The notes beneath the pieces were generated by a model. The model saw only the letters and a program-made list of their open reading frames with translations, did no database searches and was not told where the DNA came from. Shown one piece after another: positions 1 to 7,453 of a stretch of DNA of 46,424 nucleotides; the first letter of the stretch is position 1; the number at the start of each line of letters is the position of its first letter. Location of the stretch: assembly GCA_902769805.1 (NCBI GenBank), contig CACXQL010000029.1, positions 1 to 46,424 on the forward strand, given 5' to 3'. This DNA comes from an uncultured Prevotellaceae bacterium. Lineage in GTDB: Bacteria; Bacteroidota; Bacteroidia; Bacteroidales; Bacteroidaceae. The translations under genes and the position numbers were made by a program.

Positions 1-681
1 ACCATTCAGGCATGTGCCAGTGGTGGCGGTCGCGCTAACTGGGGCGTACTCCCCTACTTCGATGAGTTCTGGGTATCAGACAATACGGATGCCCTGCAAC
101 GTATCTATATGCAATGGGGAACAAGTTATTTCTTCCCTGCTATTGCGATGGCAAGTCATATCTCTGCAACACCCAACCACACCGTTTTCCGTACGACGGC
201 GATGAAGTATCGTATAGACGTGGCGATGAGCGGACGCTTGGGTATGGAGATACAGCCCAAGAACATGACGGACGATGAGAAGGAATTATGTCGAAAGGCT
301 ATCGCGGAATACAAACAGATTCGTCCTATCGTACAGTTTGGTGATCTCTACCGCCTGGTGTCTCCTTACGACAAGGTAGGCCTTGCATCGCTGATGTATG
401 TCAACGAGACAAAGTCGAAGTCTGTCTTCTTCTGGTGGAAGACGGAGTCATTCCAGAACGAGCATCTTCCCCGTGTAAGGATGGCAGGACTTGATGCCAA
501 TAAGAATTATAAGGTACACGAATTGAATCGCATCGACCTCCAGCCACTTGATGTTGAAGGCAAGGTCTTCAGTGGTGCCTATCTGATGAACCACGGACTC
601 GAGATGCCCTATCGCAATGAGCCAGAGTGGTCGAAGAAGAACGACTGGTCTAGTCGCGTACTTCTCTTAGAGTCGGAATAA
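1..681 (+). CDS. GH36 alpha-galactosidase, C-terminal part (5' end outside window)
   Basis: The frame is open from base 1 to the TAA at 679-681, so only the last 226 residues are visible. The stretch CASGGGRANWGVLPYFDEFW followed by SDNTDALQR matches the GH36 region in which Asp of the SDNTDA motif is the acid/base residue, and MQWGTSYFFPA just after it is also typical. GH36 enzymes hydrolyse terminal alpha-1,6-galactose from raffinose-type oligosaccharides and galactomannan. The remainder is the C-terminal beta domain, ending near LLLESE. The catalytic nucleophile and any signal peptide lie upstream of the window. A tandem octamer tract follows the stop codon at once, then a MATE gene on the same strand. 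Confidence 0.85.
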   Translation, partial: TIQACASGGGRANWGVLPYFDEFWVSDNTDALQRIYMQWGTSYFFPAIAMASHISATPNHTVFRTTAMKYRIDVAMSGRLGMEIQPKNMTDDEKELCRKAIAEYKQIRPIVQFGDLYRLVSPYDKVGLASLMYVNETKSKSVFFWWKTESFQNEHLPRVRMAGLDANKNYKVHELNRIDLQPLDVEGKVFSGAYLMNHGLEMPYRNEPEWSKKNDWSSRVLLLESE

Positions 682-737
682 CGAAATAACGATATCACGT
701 TATAACGTCATCACGAAAAACGACATCACTACGAAAA
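681..737 (+). repeat. Tandem ACG-octamer tract
   Basis: Between the GH36 stop and the MATE gene the DNA reads as consecutive units beginning with ACG: ACGAAATA, ACGATATC, ACGTTATA, ACGTCATC, ACGAAAA, ACGACATC, then ACT and ACGAAAAA. ACGTTATAACGT inside it is a perfect 12-bp palindrome. Period is 8 with slippage. It contains no stop codon in the MATE frame. Function unknown. Confidence 0.6.
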
Positions 738-781
738 AAGAGAAAACAGATCTATTAGCCTACATTCGCGAAGGTCGTGCG

Positions 782-2104
782 ATGTCACAGAGGGAAAAAC
801 TCAACTTGATTGTCGAGTTGAGTATTCCTTCTATTCTGGCACAGTTGTCAAGCATCATCATGTTCTTCATCGATATGGCGATGGTAGGACACTTAGGAGC
901 ACAACAGTCTGCATCTATCGGACTGGTGGAATCCTCCACCTGGGTGTTCTTCGGACTGACTGGTGCCTGTTCGATGGGATTCTCCGTACAGGTAGCACAT
1001 GCCATCGGTGCCAACGACTTCAAGCGGGCACGCCGTATTCTCCGCCAGGCACTTACCTGTTGTATCATCTTTAGCTGTTTCCTGATGTTGGGGGCTATAT
1101 GTATTCACCAGCAACTCCCCTACTGGTTAGGAGGCAGTGAGGAGATCGCCCCTGATGCATCCCTCTATTTCCTGATATTCTCGTTGGCCGTTCCTTTCTA
1201 TCAGTTGGAAGGCTTGGCTGGCTCGATGTTGAAATGCTCAGGAAACATGAAGATTCCCAGTATGTTGAATATTCTGATGTGCTGCATGGACGTGATGTTC
1301 AATTATTTGTTCATCTATACACTCGGACTGGGCGTAGTGGGTGCAGCCATCGGCTCACTCCTTGCCATCTTTGTCACGATGCTGCTGATGGTCTATTTTC
1401 TGTGGTTCCGCTCACCTATCCTGTCGTTGAAAGGTAACAAAGGCTCTTTCCGTCCTACGGAGGAAACAGTACGTACAGCCATCAATATTGGAATACCGAT
1501 GGGTTTCCAGCAGATCCTGATGGGTGGTGCACAGATTGTGAGTACGATGATTGTGGCACCATTGGGTACGATAGCCATTGCCGCCAACTCGTTTGCCATC
1601 ACTGCGGAGAGTATCTGTTACATGCCTGGCTATGGTATCGCGGATGCTGCCACCACCCTTGTGGGACAAGGCATCGGAGCAGGTCAGCGACTACTGACGC
1701 GTTCCTTTGCACGATTGTCTGTTTTCCTTGGTATGCTGGTCATGACCGTTACGGGAATCCTCATGTATGCCTTCGCCCCGGAACTGATGGGACTGATGAC
1801 ACCTGTCGAGGCTATCTGTGAGGTTGGAGCCCAGTCGTTGCGTATCGAGGCATTCGCAGAACCGATGTTCGCCGCCTCTATCGTATGTTATGGCGTCTTC
1901 GTTGGAGCTGGCGACACGTTGAAGCCTGCTATCATGAACCTGACGAGCATGTGGGCGGTGCGTCTGACACTTGCTGCGTGGCTGGCACCTATTTACGGAC
2001 TTCCTGGTGTATGGACGGCAATGGCGATAGAACTAACCTTCCGAGGCATCATCTTCCTCTTACGCCTTTTCTTCGGCAACTGGATGAATACTATCAAGAC
2101 ATAA
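782..2104 (+). CDS. MATE family multidrug/sodium antiporter
   Basis: 440 residues, very hydrophobic, with about 12 predicted membrane segments in two homologous halves, as expected for MATE (NorM/DinF-like) exporters. The N-terminal part MVGHLGAQQSASIGLVES matches the conserved start of the first MatE domain, and GIPMGFQQILMGGAQIV the start of the second. It should export cationic compounds in exchange for Na+ or H+ at the inner membrane. The ATG at 782 has no clear Shine-Dalgarno site. The frame stays open upstream and encodes a family-like segment (YIREGRA) just before the Met, so translation may begin upstream from a non-ATG codon. A terminator follows at 2109. Confidence 0.88.
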   Translation: MSQREKLNLIVELSIPSILAQLSSIIMFFIDMAMVGHLGAQQSASIGLVESSTWVFFGLTGACSMGFSVQVAHAIGANDFKRARRILRQALTCCIIFSCFLMLGAICIHQQLPYWLGGSEEIAPDASLYFLIFSLAVPFYQLEGLAGSMLKCSGNMKIPSMLNILMCCMDVMFNYLFIYTLGLGVVGAAIGSLLAIFVTMLLMVYFLWFRSPILSLKGNKGSFRPTEETVRTAINIGIPMGFQQILMGGAQIVSTMIVAPLGTIAIAANSFAITAESICYMPGYGIADAATTLVGQGIGAGQRLLTRSFARLSVFLGMLVMTVTGILMYAFAPELMGLMTPVEAICEVGAQSLRIEAFAEPMFAASIVCYGVFVGAGDTLKPAIMNLTSMWAVRLTLAAWLAPIYGLPGVWTAMAIELTFRGIIFLLRLFFGNWMNTIKT

Positions 2105-2108
2105 AAAT

Positions 2109-2148
2109 AACAGCCCCGAGGAATCACTCCTAAGGGCTGTTTCATTTT
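2109..2148 (+). terminator. Rho-independent terminator after MATE gene (bidirectional)
   Basis: AACAGCCC (2109-2116) pairs with GGGCTGTT (2134-2141), followed by TTCATTTTT on the plus strand. Read on the minus strand the same hairpin is followed by ATTTTTAT, so it can also end a leftward transcript, such as the candidate RNA described here. Confidence 0.75.
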
Positions 2149-2293
2149 TCTCCTATTAATAACTAAAAACTTGCTTTCTCTAAAACTAATACCTTAAATC
2201 CAACTACTAACCTAAAACAACTAACTAACCTTATACGATGTTATCCTTTTCAATCTTTTCTTACCTATTGGAGATTCATTCCTCTGAATGACG
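2109..2293 (-). ncRNA. Candidate small RNA antisense to no gene, with own promoter and terminator
   Basis: A leftward -7 element TACCTTTG (2304 to 2297) sits between the convergent MATE and rsmA genes and points away from rsmA. The predicted transcript of about 185 nt starts with a perfect hairpin (TCATTC, loop of four, GAATGA; 2276-2291), continues through AG/T-rich DNA with GGTTAG and GTATTAG motifs, and ends at the hairpin 2109-2141 followed by a T-rich stretch. It holds no sizeable ORF. An AGGAG-ATG near its 3' end would encode only a peptide running through the terminator into the MATE antisense strand. The -33 element is poor. I recall similar intergenic sequences in related genomes but cannot verify this. 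Confidence 0.45.
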
Positions 2294-2296
2294 ATG

Positions 2297-2304
2297 CAAA
2301 GGTA
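2297..2304 (-). promoter_or_regulatory. -7 element of the candidate small RNA
   Basis: TACCTTTG on the minus strand, the exact Bacteroidota -7 consensus TAnnTTTG. No coding gene lies downstream before the MATE terminator, so it is an orphan promoter unless an RNA is made. No convincing TTTG lies 19-21 nt upstream. Confidence 0.5.
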
Positions 2305-2358
2305 AGCAGATTCCATGATGTGACCATGAAATCTTTCCGTTTTACGCAAAAAAAGGGC

Positions 2359-3192
2359 TTATTCTTGACCTATATCAAAATTTTGTGTGCGAACACAAAG
2401 AACCTTTTCCACCATGTTTGTTAATTCCACAAACTGTTGGATTGTCAGTTGTTCAGGGCGTTTCGTCATGATAGGATCGGAGAAAAAGTCTTGTGTGTCT
2501 CTCTCCTCTTTACAATGAACTAATTGTCGCAAAGAGACACGCAGCATCTTACGACGCTGGTTAAACACCGTCTTCACCACTCTTTTAAATAAGTTTTCGT
2601 CACAATCCAGATGCTCTACCTTGTTGCGAGTCATGCGAATCACAGCACTCTGCACCTTAGGAGGAGGATTGAATACATCTGGCTCCACTGTAAAGAGGTA
2701 CTCCACGTCATACCATGCCTGAATCAATACGCTGAGGATGCCATACGCCTTCGTGCCTGGTTCAGAGGCGATACGCAAGGCAACCTCTCTTTGAATCATA
2801 CCTGTACAACAAGGAATCAAATCTTTGTTATCAAGCATCTTGAAGAAAATCTGTGAAGATATATCATACGGATAATTACCTGTCAGCACAAACTGCTGTC
2901 CGTCAAACACCTTCTGCAAGTCCATCCGCAGGAAGTCCTCACCTAATATATTCTCCCTTAATTGGGGGAAATGCTCATTCAGATATGCCACACTCTCGCG
3001 GTCAATCTCCACCACTTTGAAAGGACGGGGCTTCTCCACAAGATACTGCGTCATCACACCCATGCCTGGTCCGACCTCCAATACAGGAAGATCACTGTAT
3101 GGCGTATCCACCGTATCAGCAATACGTTTCGCGATTGAGAGGTCAGTCAGAAAGTGCTGCCCCAGATTCTTCTTTGGTCGTACCTGTTTCAT
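2359..3192 (-). CDS. rsmA: 16S rRNA dimethyladenosine transferase RsmA (KsgA)
   Basis: 277 residues. It dimethylates the two adjacent adenosines of helix 45 in 16S rRNA, using S-adenosylmethionine, late in 30S assembly. Seen: the N-terminal KKNLGQHFL motif (about residues 7-15), the SAM-binding EVGPGMG motif near 40, and the catalytic NYPYDIS (family form NLPYNIS) near 105, followed by the C-terminal Q-R-R-K-M-L-R segment. Length fits the family (about 260-280). The start ATG lies only a few bases downstream of the expected transcription start of a TACCTTTG promoter, so the mRNA has almost no leader. It converges with the MATE gene. Confidence 0.95.
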   Translation of the reverse strand: MKQVRPKKNLGQHFLTDLSIAKRIADTVDTPYSDLPVLEVGPGMGVMTQYLVEKPRPFKVVEIDRESVAYLNEHFPQLRENILGEDFLRMDLQKVFDGQQFVLTGNYPYDISSQIFFKMLDNKDLIPCCTGMIQREVALRIASEPGTKAYGILSVLIQAWYDVEYLFTVEPDVFNPPPKVQSAVIRMTRNKVEHLDCDENLFKRVVKTVFNQRRKMLRVSLRQLVHCKEERDTQDFFSDPIMTKRPEQLTIQQFVELTNMVEKVLCVRTQNFDIGQE

Positions 3193-3200
3193 TTCAATTA

Positions 3201-3231
3201 CAAAGGTAGTGCAAAATTTCGAGTAAGCAAA
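3201..3231 (-). promoter_or_regulatory. rsmA promoter (-7 TACCTTTG, -33 TTTG)
   Basis: On the minus strand TTTG (3231-3228) and TACCTTTG (3208-3201) are separated by 19 nt, the usual Bacteroidota spacing. The start codon is 8 nt beyond the -7 box, implying a leaderless or nearly leaderless transcript. Confidence 0.75.
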
Positions 3232-3257
3232 AAGAATGAGAATATATTTTCATTCTT
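3232..3257. repeat. 26-bp near-perfect palindrome touching the rsmA -33 box
   Basis: AAGAATGAGAATA followed by TATTTTCATTCTT: 12 of 13 positions are complementary, with no spacer. It abuts the -33 TTTG of the rsmA promoter, a position suited to a regulator site. Unknown binding protein. Confidence 0.6.
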
Positions 3258-3333
3258 GAGCGTGAGAAATCGTATCTTTAGCACGCTTTGTACCTTTTGG
3301 TCAAAGAAACACCATTTGTCGTCACTAACATCA

Positions 3334-3391
3334 CACCGTTGTCACGCGTAAATCCATGATTATCAATGAGTGTTACGATGTGACAACGGTG
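3334..3391. repeat. Long inverted repeat (17-bp stem)
   Basis: CACCGTTGTCAC (3334-3345) is exactly complementary to 3380-3391, and after a small internal loop CGTAA (3347-3351) pairs with TTACG (3373-3377). The apical loop is about 21 nt and AT-rich. No T-run follows, so it is not an ordinary terminator. It may be a protein-binding dyad, an RNA hairpin or a remnant of a mobile element. It lies in the 340-bp gap between rsmA and the LRR operon. Confidence 0.65.
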
Positions 3392-3469
3392 ACGTTGATT
3401 TTAAAATTTCATGTAGAAGAATGGAGTTTTATTCAATATTCTTTTTTACACTAATACCTTCTTTCACTT

Positions 3470-3592
3470 GAAAGAAAGCCTCCTTAGGGGTTGTTCCAGG
3501 CTCTGGAACAACTTATTCCAAGCCTTGGAACAACTTATTCCAAGCCTTGGAACAAGTGATAGAAAGCCCTCGAACAAGTGATAGAAGGTACA
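3470..3592. repeat. 22-bp tandem palindromic array A
   Basis: Consecutive units have centres at 3501, 3523 and 3545. The first has 9-bp perfect arms around GCT (TTGTTCCAG / CTGGAACAA). The second and third are TTCCAAG-C-CTTGGAA. Flanking units centred near 3479, 3567 and 3589 are degenerate but keep the spacing and an AAGCCT core. The array overlaps the last codons of the LRR gene, which reads into it after a frameshift. Confidence 0.75.
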
Positions 3593-5112
3593 ACTATGAT
3601 TATCTCACGAGAACCTTCTTGTTGTTCCTGATATACACACCGGTCGTAGAACTTCAATCCTTCAACTTTTGAATTCTTCAAATTTTCAATGCCTGAAGGA
3701 TCGCTGCCGTAATATTCTTCCCACTCTTTTCCATTGTAATAATATGCTGCCCATCCTCTCGCGCCAGCAGCAGCCACTTGTGTTGTCGTCATTATATTGC
3801 CCTCGTTCTCGTTATAAATAACAAACAATGCACCAGACCACCCATCCGTTTTATCTGGCAGACTCTCTATAAGGGCATCCATGGCACGACCCTTGATATG
3901 GTTCTTGTAGAAGCTCAATTCACCCAATGACGTATTCTTCGAAAAGTCGAGTGATGTCAGTCGGTTGTCTTCACAGTACAAAAGCCCCAGTTTCGTATTT
4001 ACATTGAGCGATGTCAACTGATTGCTACCGCAGTACAACCATCTCAGTGCCGTATTCTTCGTTACGTCAAGTGAGGTTAACTGGTTGTTGCGGCAGTCCA
4101 CCCCTATCAGTGCCGTGTTCTTTGATATGTCGAGCGAGGTCAACGGGATCTCCTTACAGTACAAATATTCCAGTGCAGTATTCTTCGATACGTCAAATGA
4201 GGTCAGCGGGTTATTCCCACAGTCCAGATATGTCAGTGCCGTATTTTTCGATAAGTCAAGTGTGGTCAGCTGGTTATGGTCGCAGGACAAACTTGTCAGC
4301 GCTGTGTTTTTCGTCACGTCAAGCGACGTCAATTGGTTTTCAAAACAGTCCAGCCCTTTCAGCACAGTGTTCTTCGTCACGTCGAGCGAGGTCAACTGGT
4401 TGGATTGGCAGGACAATATTTCCAAAACTAAATTCTTCGATACGTCAAGCGATGCCAGCGAGTTGTTGTGGCAGGACAAAAAATACAAACTCGTATTCTT
4501 CGTCACGTCAATCGAGGTCAGTTTGTTTCCGTAACATTCCAATTCATTCAACTCCGTATTCTTTGTCACGTCAAGCGAGGTCAACTGGTTTTCGTTGCAT
4601 TTCAGATATTTTAATGCTGTGTTCTTCGATACGTCGAGCGATGTCAGTTGATTGCCATTGCATTCCAACCATGTCAGCTTTGTATTCTTCGATACGTCAA
4701 GTGATGTCAGGTTATTTTCATTGCATACAAAATCTGTCAACTTTGTATTCTTCGATACGTCAAGCGATGTTAGTTTGTTTGCTCCGCAGGACAATACTTT
4801 CAGTGCCGTGTTCTTCGATACATCCAGCGATGTCAGTTGATTGCCAATGCAGTACAAGTTTTCCAATGCAGTAAAAAACTCAATACCTTTCAGATTGAAA
4901 ATCCACTGAGATGATACATCGATTGATGTTGTCTCCGCAATCTTCGCATCGGTAATCACACCATCGTCATTGCCATAGTACTGACTAATCAAGTTGCGGA
5001 AATTCTCATCAGGGAAGTGAGCCTCGTCAATAGGGATGTCAGCCCATGCGACAATCACTGACAGGCATGTCATGATACCTGTCAAAATAGTTTTCCTTAT
5101 ATTCGTTTTCAT
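3535..5112 (-). CDS. Secreted leucine-rich-repeat protein, C-terminus frameshifted
   Basis: 525 residues with an N-terminal signal peptide (hydrophobic LTGIMTCLSVIVAWA) and then about 15 tandem LRRs of 21 residues with the form LTSLDVSKNTAL..L.C..N. The 63-nt DNA repeat is visible at roughly 3950-4860. A head segment (DEAHFPDENFRNLISQYYG) precedes the repeats. LRR proteins of this type usually act at the surface in binding; no ligand can be inferred. Near residue 490 the frame LKFYDR is followed, in the +1 frame, by GVYIRNNKKVLVR and a stop at 3602-3600, the normal end of such proteins. The annotated frame instead runs on into the 22-bp array and ends FYHLFQGLE. Third gene of an operon, 21 nt after its neighbour. 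Confidence 0.8.
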   Translation of the reverse strand: MKTNIRKTILTGIMTCLSVIVAWADIPIDEAHFPDENFRNLISQYYGNDDGVITDAKIAETTSIDVSSQWIFNLKGIEFFTALENLYCIGNQLTSLDVSKNTALKVLSCGANKLTSLDVSKNTKLTDFVCNENNLTSLDVSKNTKLTWLECNGNQLTSLDVSKNTALKYLKCNENQLTSLDVTKNTELNELECYGNKLTSIDVTKNTSLYFLSCHNNSLASLDVSKNLVLEILSCQSNQLTSLDVTKNTVLKGLDCFENQLTSLDVTKNTALTSLSCDHNQLTTLDLSKNTALTYLDCGNNPLTSFDVSKNTALEYLYCKEIPLTSLDISKNTALIGVDCRNNQLTSLDVTKNTALRWLYCGSNQLTSLNVNTKLGLLYCEDNRLTSLDFSKNTSLGELSFYKNHIKGRAMDALIESLPDKTDGWSGALFVIYNENEGNIMTTTQVAAAGARGWAAYYYNGKEWEEYYGSDPSGIENLKNSKVEGLKFYDRCVYQEQQEGSREIIIVVPSITCSRAFYHLFQGLE

Positions 5113-5133
5113 ATGCGTATAATTATATTGTGT

Positions 5134-7449
5134 TTAATAGTTTCTGTATCCAGTTAAGTGGGCGCGGTTTGATGACTTGTCATCATGTTTGTAGACAGAT
5201 GTCGATGAACCTTCTTTACCGTAGTCGGTCTTATAAGTTTTCAACTCCTGTATTGCCTCGTCAATCAGTATATCCAGCGTCGGTGAATTGGTGAGCAGCC
5301 CCGTAATGGTGATACTGCCGGTATTCTCCATCGAACCGCTTCCCGTATAATATGTAGTGGATAAAGAAGATTTATAGCTTTCGCTGATGTCAAGGTCTCC
5401 ACTCGCTTTCCAACTGAAACGTATTTCGTTATCTGTGACGATGAACTCCTGATCATCTATCACACAAAACCATCCGTCTTGGTCACGCACTCCGTTAAAA
5501 TGATATCCAAGGAGAATACCGAGGGCTAACGATGTGTTTGAGAGATCGAAGTCACATGTCTCTCCGTCTGAGACCAGCGTCAGGTAGATATGGTCACCGT
5601 CCCTCGTCAGTCCTATGGCAATAGGATCCGTATAACTTTCCTGACTTGTAGACTTCTCTCCGTTAACCCAGTGAGTATTGTTTTCATTGGAAACCATCAC
5701 ACCCTCGAAAATATAGTCTGCATCAATGTCGGGGATGTCGGCTCCTCCGTATTGGTAGACGTAAACAACGAAATTCTCGCTCTTTCCGTTACTGTAGGTT
5801 ACTGAGATAATGATCTTTCCCTCTCGCTCATTTTCAGTCTCGCCTACGCTAATCGTGAAGCCATCAGATGCTTTCTTGACGGTAGTCCATGATGGTTTAT
5901 TGATGATATTCCATTCAATACCCTTACTTGCCTCAACCTTTACAAATTCTTCGCCGCCATCCGCATCAAACTCCACTTCAGTGGTAGAGAGTTTGAATCC
6001 TTCTTCTTCTGTAGTGAATATAACGGTTTGGCTAAGAAAGTACCCCGAGGCTGACGCGAGGCGAGCATACACCTTATATTGGCTATTTGGCTTAAGGTCA
6101 GTGATGTGTGTTGTCTGCAAGTCCCATGCTTCAATGAATCGTTCTCCATCTGGTCCTTTGAGTAGATATCCCATCTGGACGACGGAAGCACCGGGGTATA
6201 TCTCCTTATAACTGCCGCTCAAGGTAACTGCTGTAGAGGTTATATCGGAAACCTTCACTTCTACACGATAGTATGGCTGCTTAGTCAGGTCGGGAATCGG
6301 CATGGTCAACAGGCGCTGCCTTTGGTTCCATGTGTTTCTGATGGCATCCTCCGCTTTCGGGTCTGTCGGTCCCATGTAGATGGGGAAGCCTTCCTCTCTC
6401 TCTTCCTTTTTCTTGTTTCCCCATTCCCAGATGTCATTCCAGGGAATATCTGTATTGTCGACGATGATACTGAGTAGGTCTTTAATGATTTTCACATTGT
6501 TATTGTCGCCAACGAGCGATTTTATGACAGATTTTTCTCCGATGCCAACTAGTTCCTCTCCTAAGTCATTCATGCCGCCTACGGTCATTTCGCCATTCGC
6601 TACGCCATGCCAGTAGTTGGATGCCGATTTGAACATATTCGACTGCATGCCCACGATGTCCGACGCCTTTGCATCACCATTTTTAAATCCTTTCTCTAAA
6701 ACGCTTGCCATTTTCCCGAAGGGCGATATGTTTTTTGCGTAATACCCGTACACATCACCCAAATAATTTCCAGCAATTTGTTCTGCAGACCTGGAGGATT
6801 GTGTCAGTTTTGGGGCTCTTAAGGATGCATGATGATAGCCTACGATAGCGTCACTAATGAGACAGATCGAGTCACATACAATCTGTTTTTCCTCGTCTTC
6901 GTGGACTACTCCAGTGGCAATTTGGTCCCCATGGTCTTGAAGGCAAATGATGTTGTCGCCCGCTTTATCGTTAACGGGGTCATAAGGCGTAATCAGGACT
7001 CCGTCATTTGTAGGACACATAAAAAGAGAAAGGTGGCTTGCGAAGTCAAGCATCAGGACGGCATTCTCTCCTTGATCGTTGACAATAGTAATCGTTGCAC
7101 CGTCTTTCGACATTGTCACCAGATTGACCTCGTTGCCCCAGTCCTTATTGTCTGGGTTTGAAAAGATAAAATCACCCTCTATCCTGCCGTCCTTCGATGT
7201 CAGAATCAGTTTGGCAAGTTCTTCGACATCACGTTCGTCCACAATGCCGTCCTTGTTCAGGTCGGCATTATCTTTGTTGAATGTCGGCGACGGTTTCCCA
7301 TGAATGTAGCTAATTATCTCAACGACATCCGTAGCATTGATGACTCCGTCGGCATTAGCGTCACCCTTCATATTACTCTGGGCATTGGTTGCAAGCGGCA
7401 ACAGACACAAGAGGACGAGGGATAATATAGTTTTTGTTGACTTCTTCAT
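5134..7449 (-). CDS. Secreted protein with N-terminal dockerin-like and BACON domains
   Basis: 771 residues. A signal peptide (LSLVLLCLLPLATNAQ) is followed at about residues 28-85 by two calcium-loop segments, GDANADGVINATDVVEIISY and NADLNKDGIVDERDVEELAK, the duplicated F-hand pattern of dockerins. A long region of unknown fold follows. Then comes a fibronectin-like stretch (about 395-480, ending TVIFTTEE) and a BACON domain (about 485-570, LSTTEVEFDADGGEEFVKV to VVYVYQYGG). BACON domains often bind carbohydrate or mucin on the cell surface. It lies 4 nt after the cohesin-like gene and 21 nt before the LRR gene, so the three are co-transcribed. The overall function is unknown. Confidence 0.75.
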   Translation of the reverse strand: MKKSTKTILSLVLLCLLPLATNAQSNMKGDANADGVINATDVVEIISYIHGKPSPTFNKDNADLNKDGIVDERDVEELAKLILTSKDGRIEGDFIFSNPDNKDWGNEVNLVTMSKDGATITIVNDQGENAVLMLDFASHLSLFMCPTNDGVLITPYDPVNDKAGDNIICLQDHGDQIATGVVHEDEEKQIVCDSICLISDAIVGYHHASLRAPKLTQSSRSAEQIAGNYLGDVYGYYAKNISPFGKMASVLEKGFKNGDAKASDIVGMQSNMFKSASNYWHGVANGEMTVGGMNDLGEELVGIGEKSVIKSLVGDNNNVKIIKDLLSIIVDNTDIPWNDIWEWGNKKKEEREEGFPIYMGPTDPKAEDAIRNTWNQRQRLLTMPIPDLTKQPYYRVEVKVSDITSTAVTLSGSYKEIYPGASVVQMGYLLKGPDGERFIEAWDLQTTHITDLKPNSQYKVYARLASASGYFLSQTVIFTTEEEGFKLSTTEVEFDADGGEEFVKVEASKGIEWNIINKPSWTTVKKASDGFTISVGETENEREGKIIISVTYSNGKSENFVVYVYQYGGADIPDIDADYIFEGVMVSNENNTHWVNGEKSTSQESYTDPIAIGLTRDGDHIYLTLVSDGETCDFDLSNTSLALGILLGYHFNGVRDQDGWFCVIDDQEFIVTDNEIRFSWKASGDLDISESYKSSLSTTYYTGSGSMENTGSITITGLLTNSPTLDILIDEAIQELKTYKTDYGKEGSSTSVYKHDDKSSNRAHLTGYRNY

Positions 7450-7453
7450 GGCA

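Noticed and set aside
3950-4860. Tandem 63-nt DNA repeats as a mobile or regulatory element
   Set aside because: They are explained by the 21-residue LRR units of the encoded protein.
4011-4874. 287-codon open frame on the plus strand within the LRR gene
   Set aside because: It is the antisense of the 63-nt LRR repeats, has no start signals and gives a Ser/Arg-rich repetitive sequence without family features.
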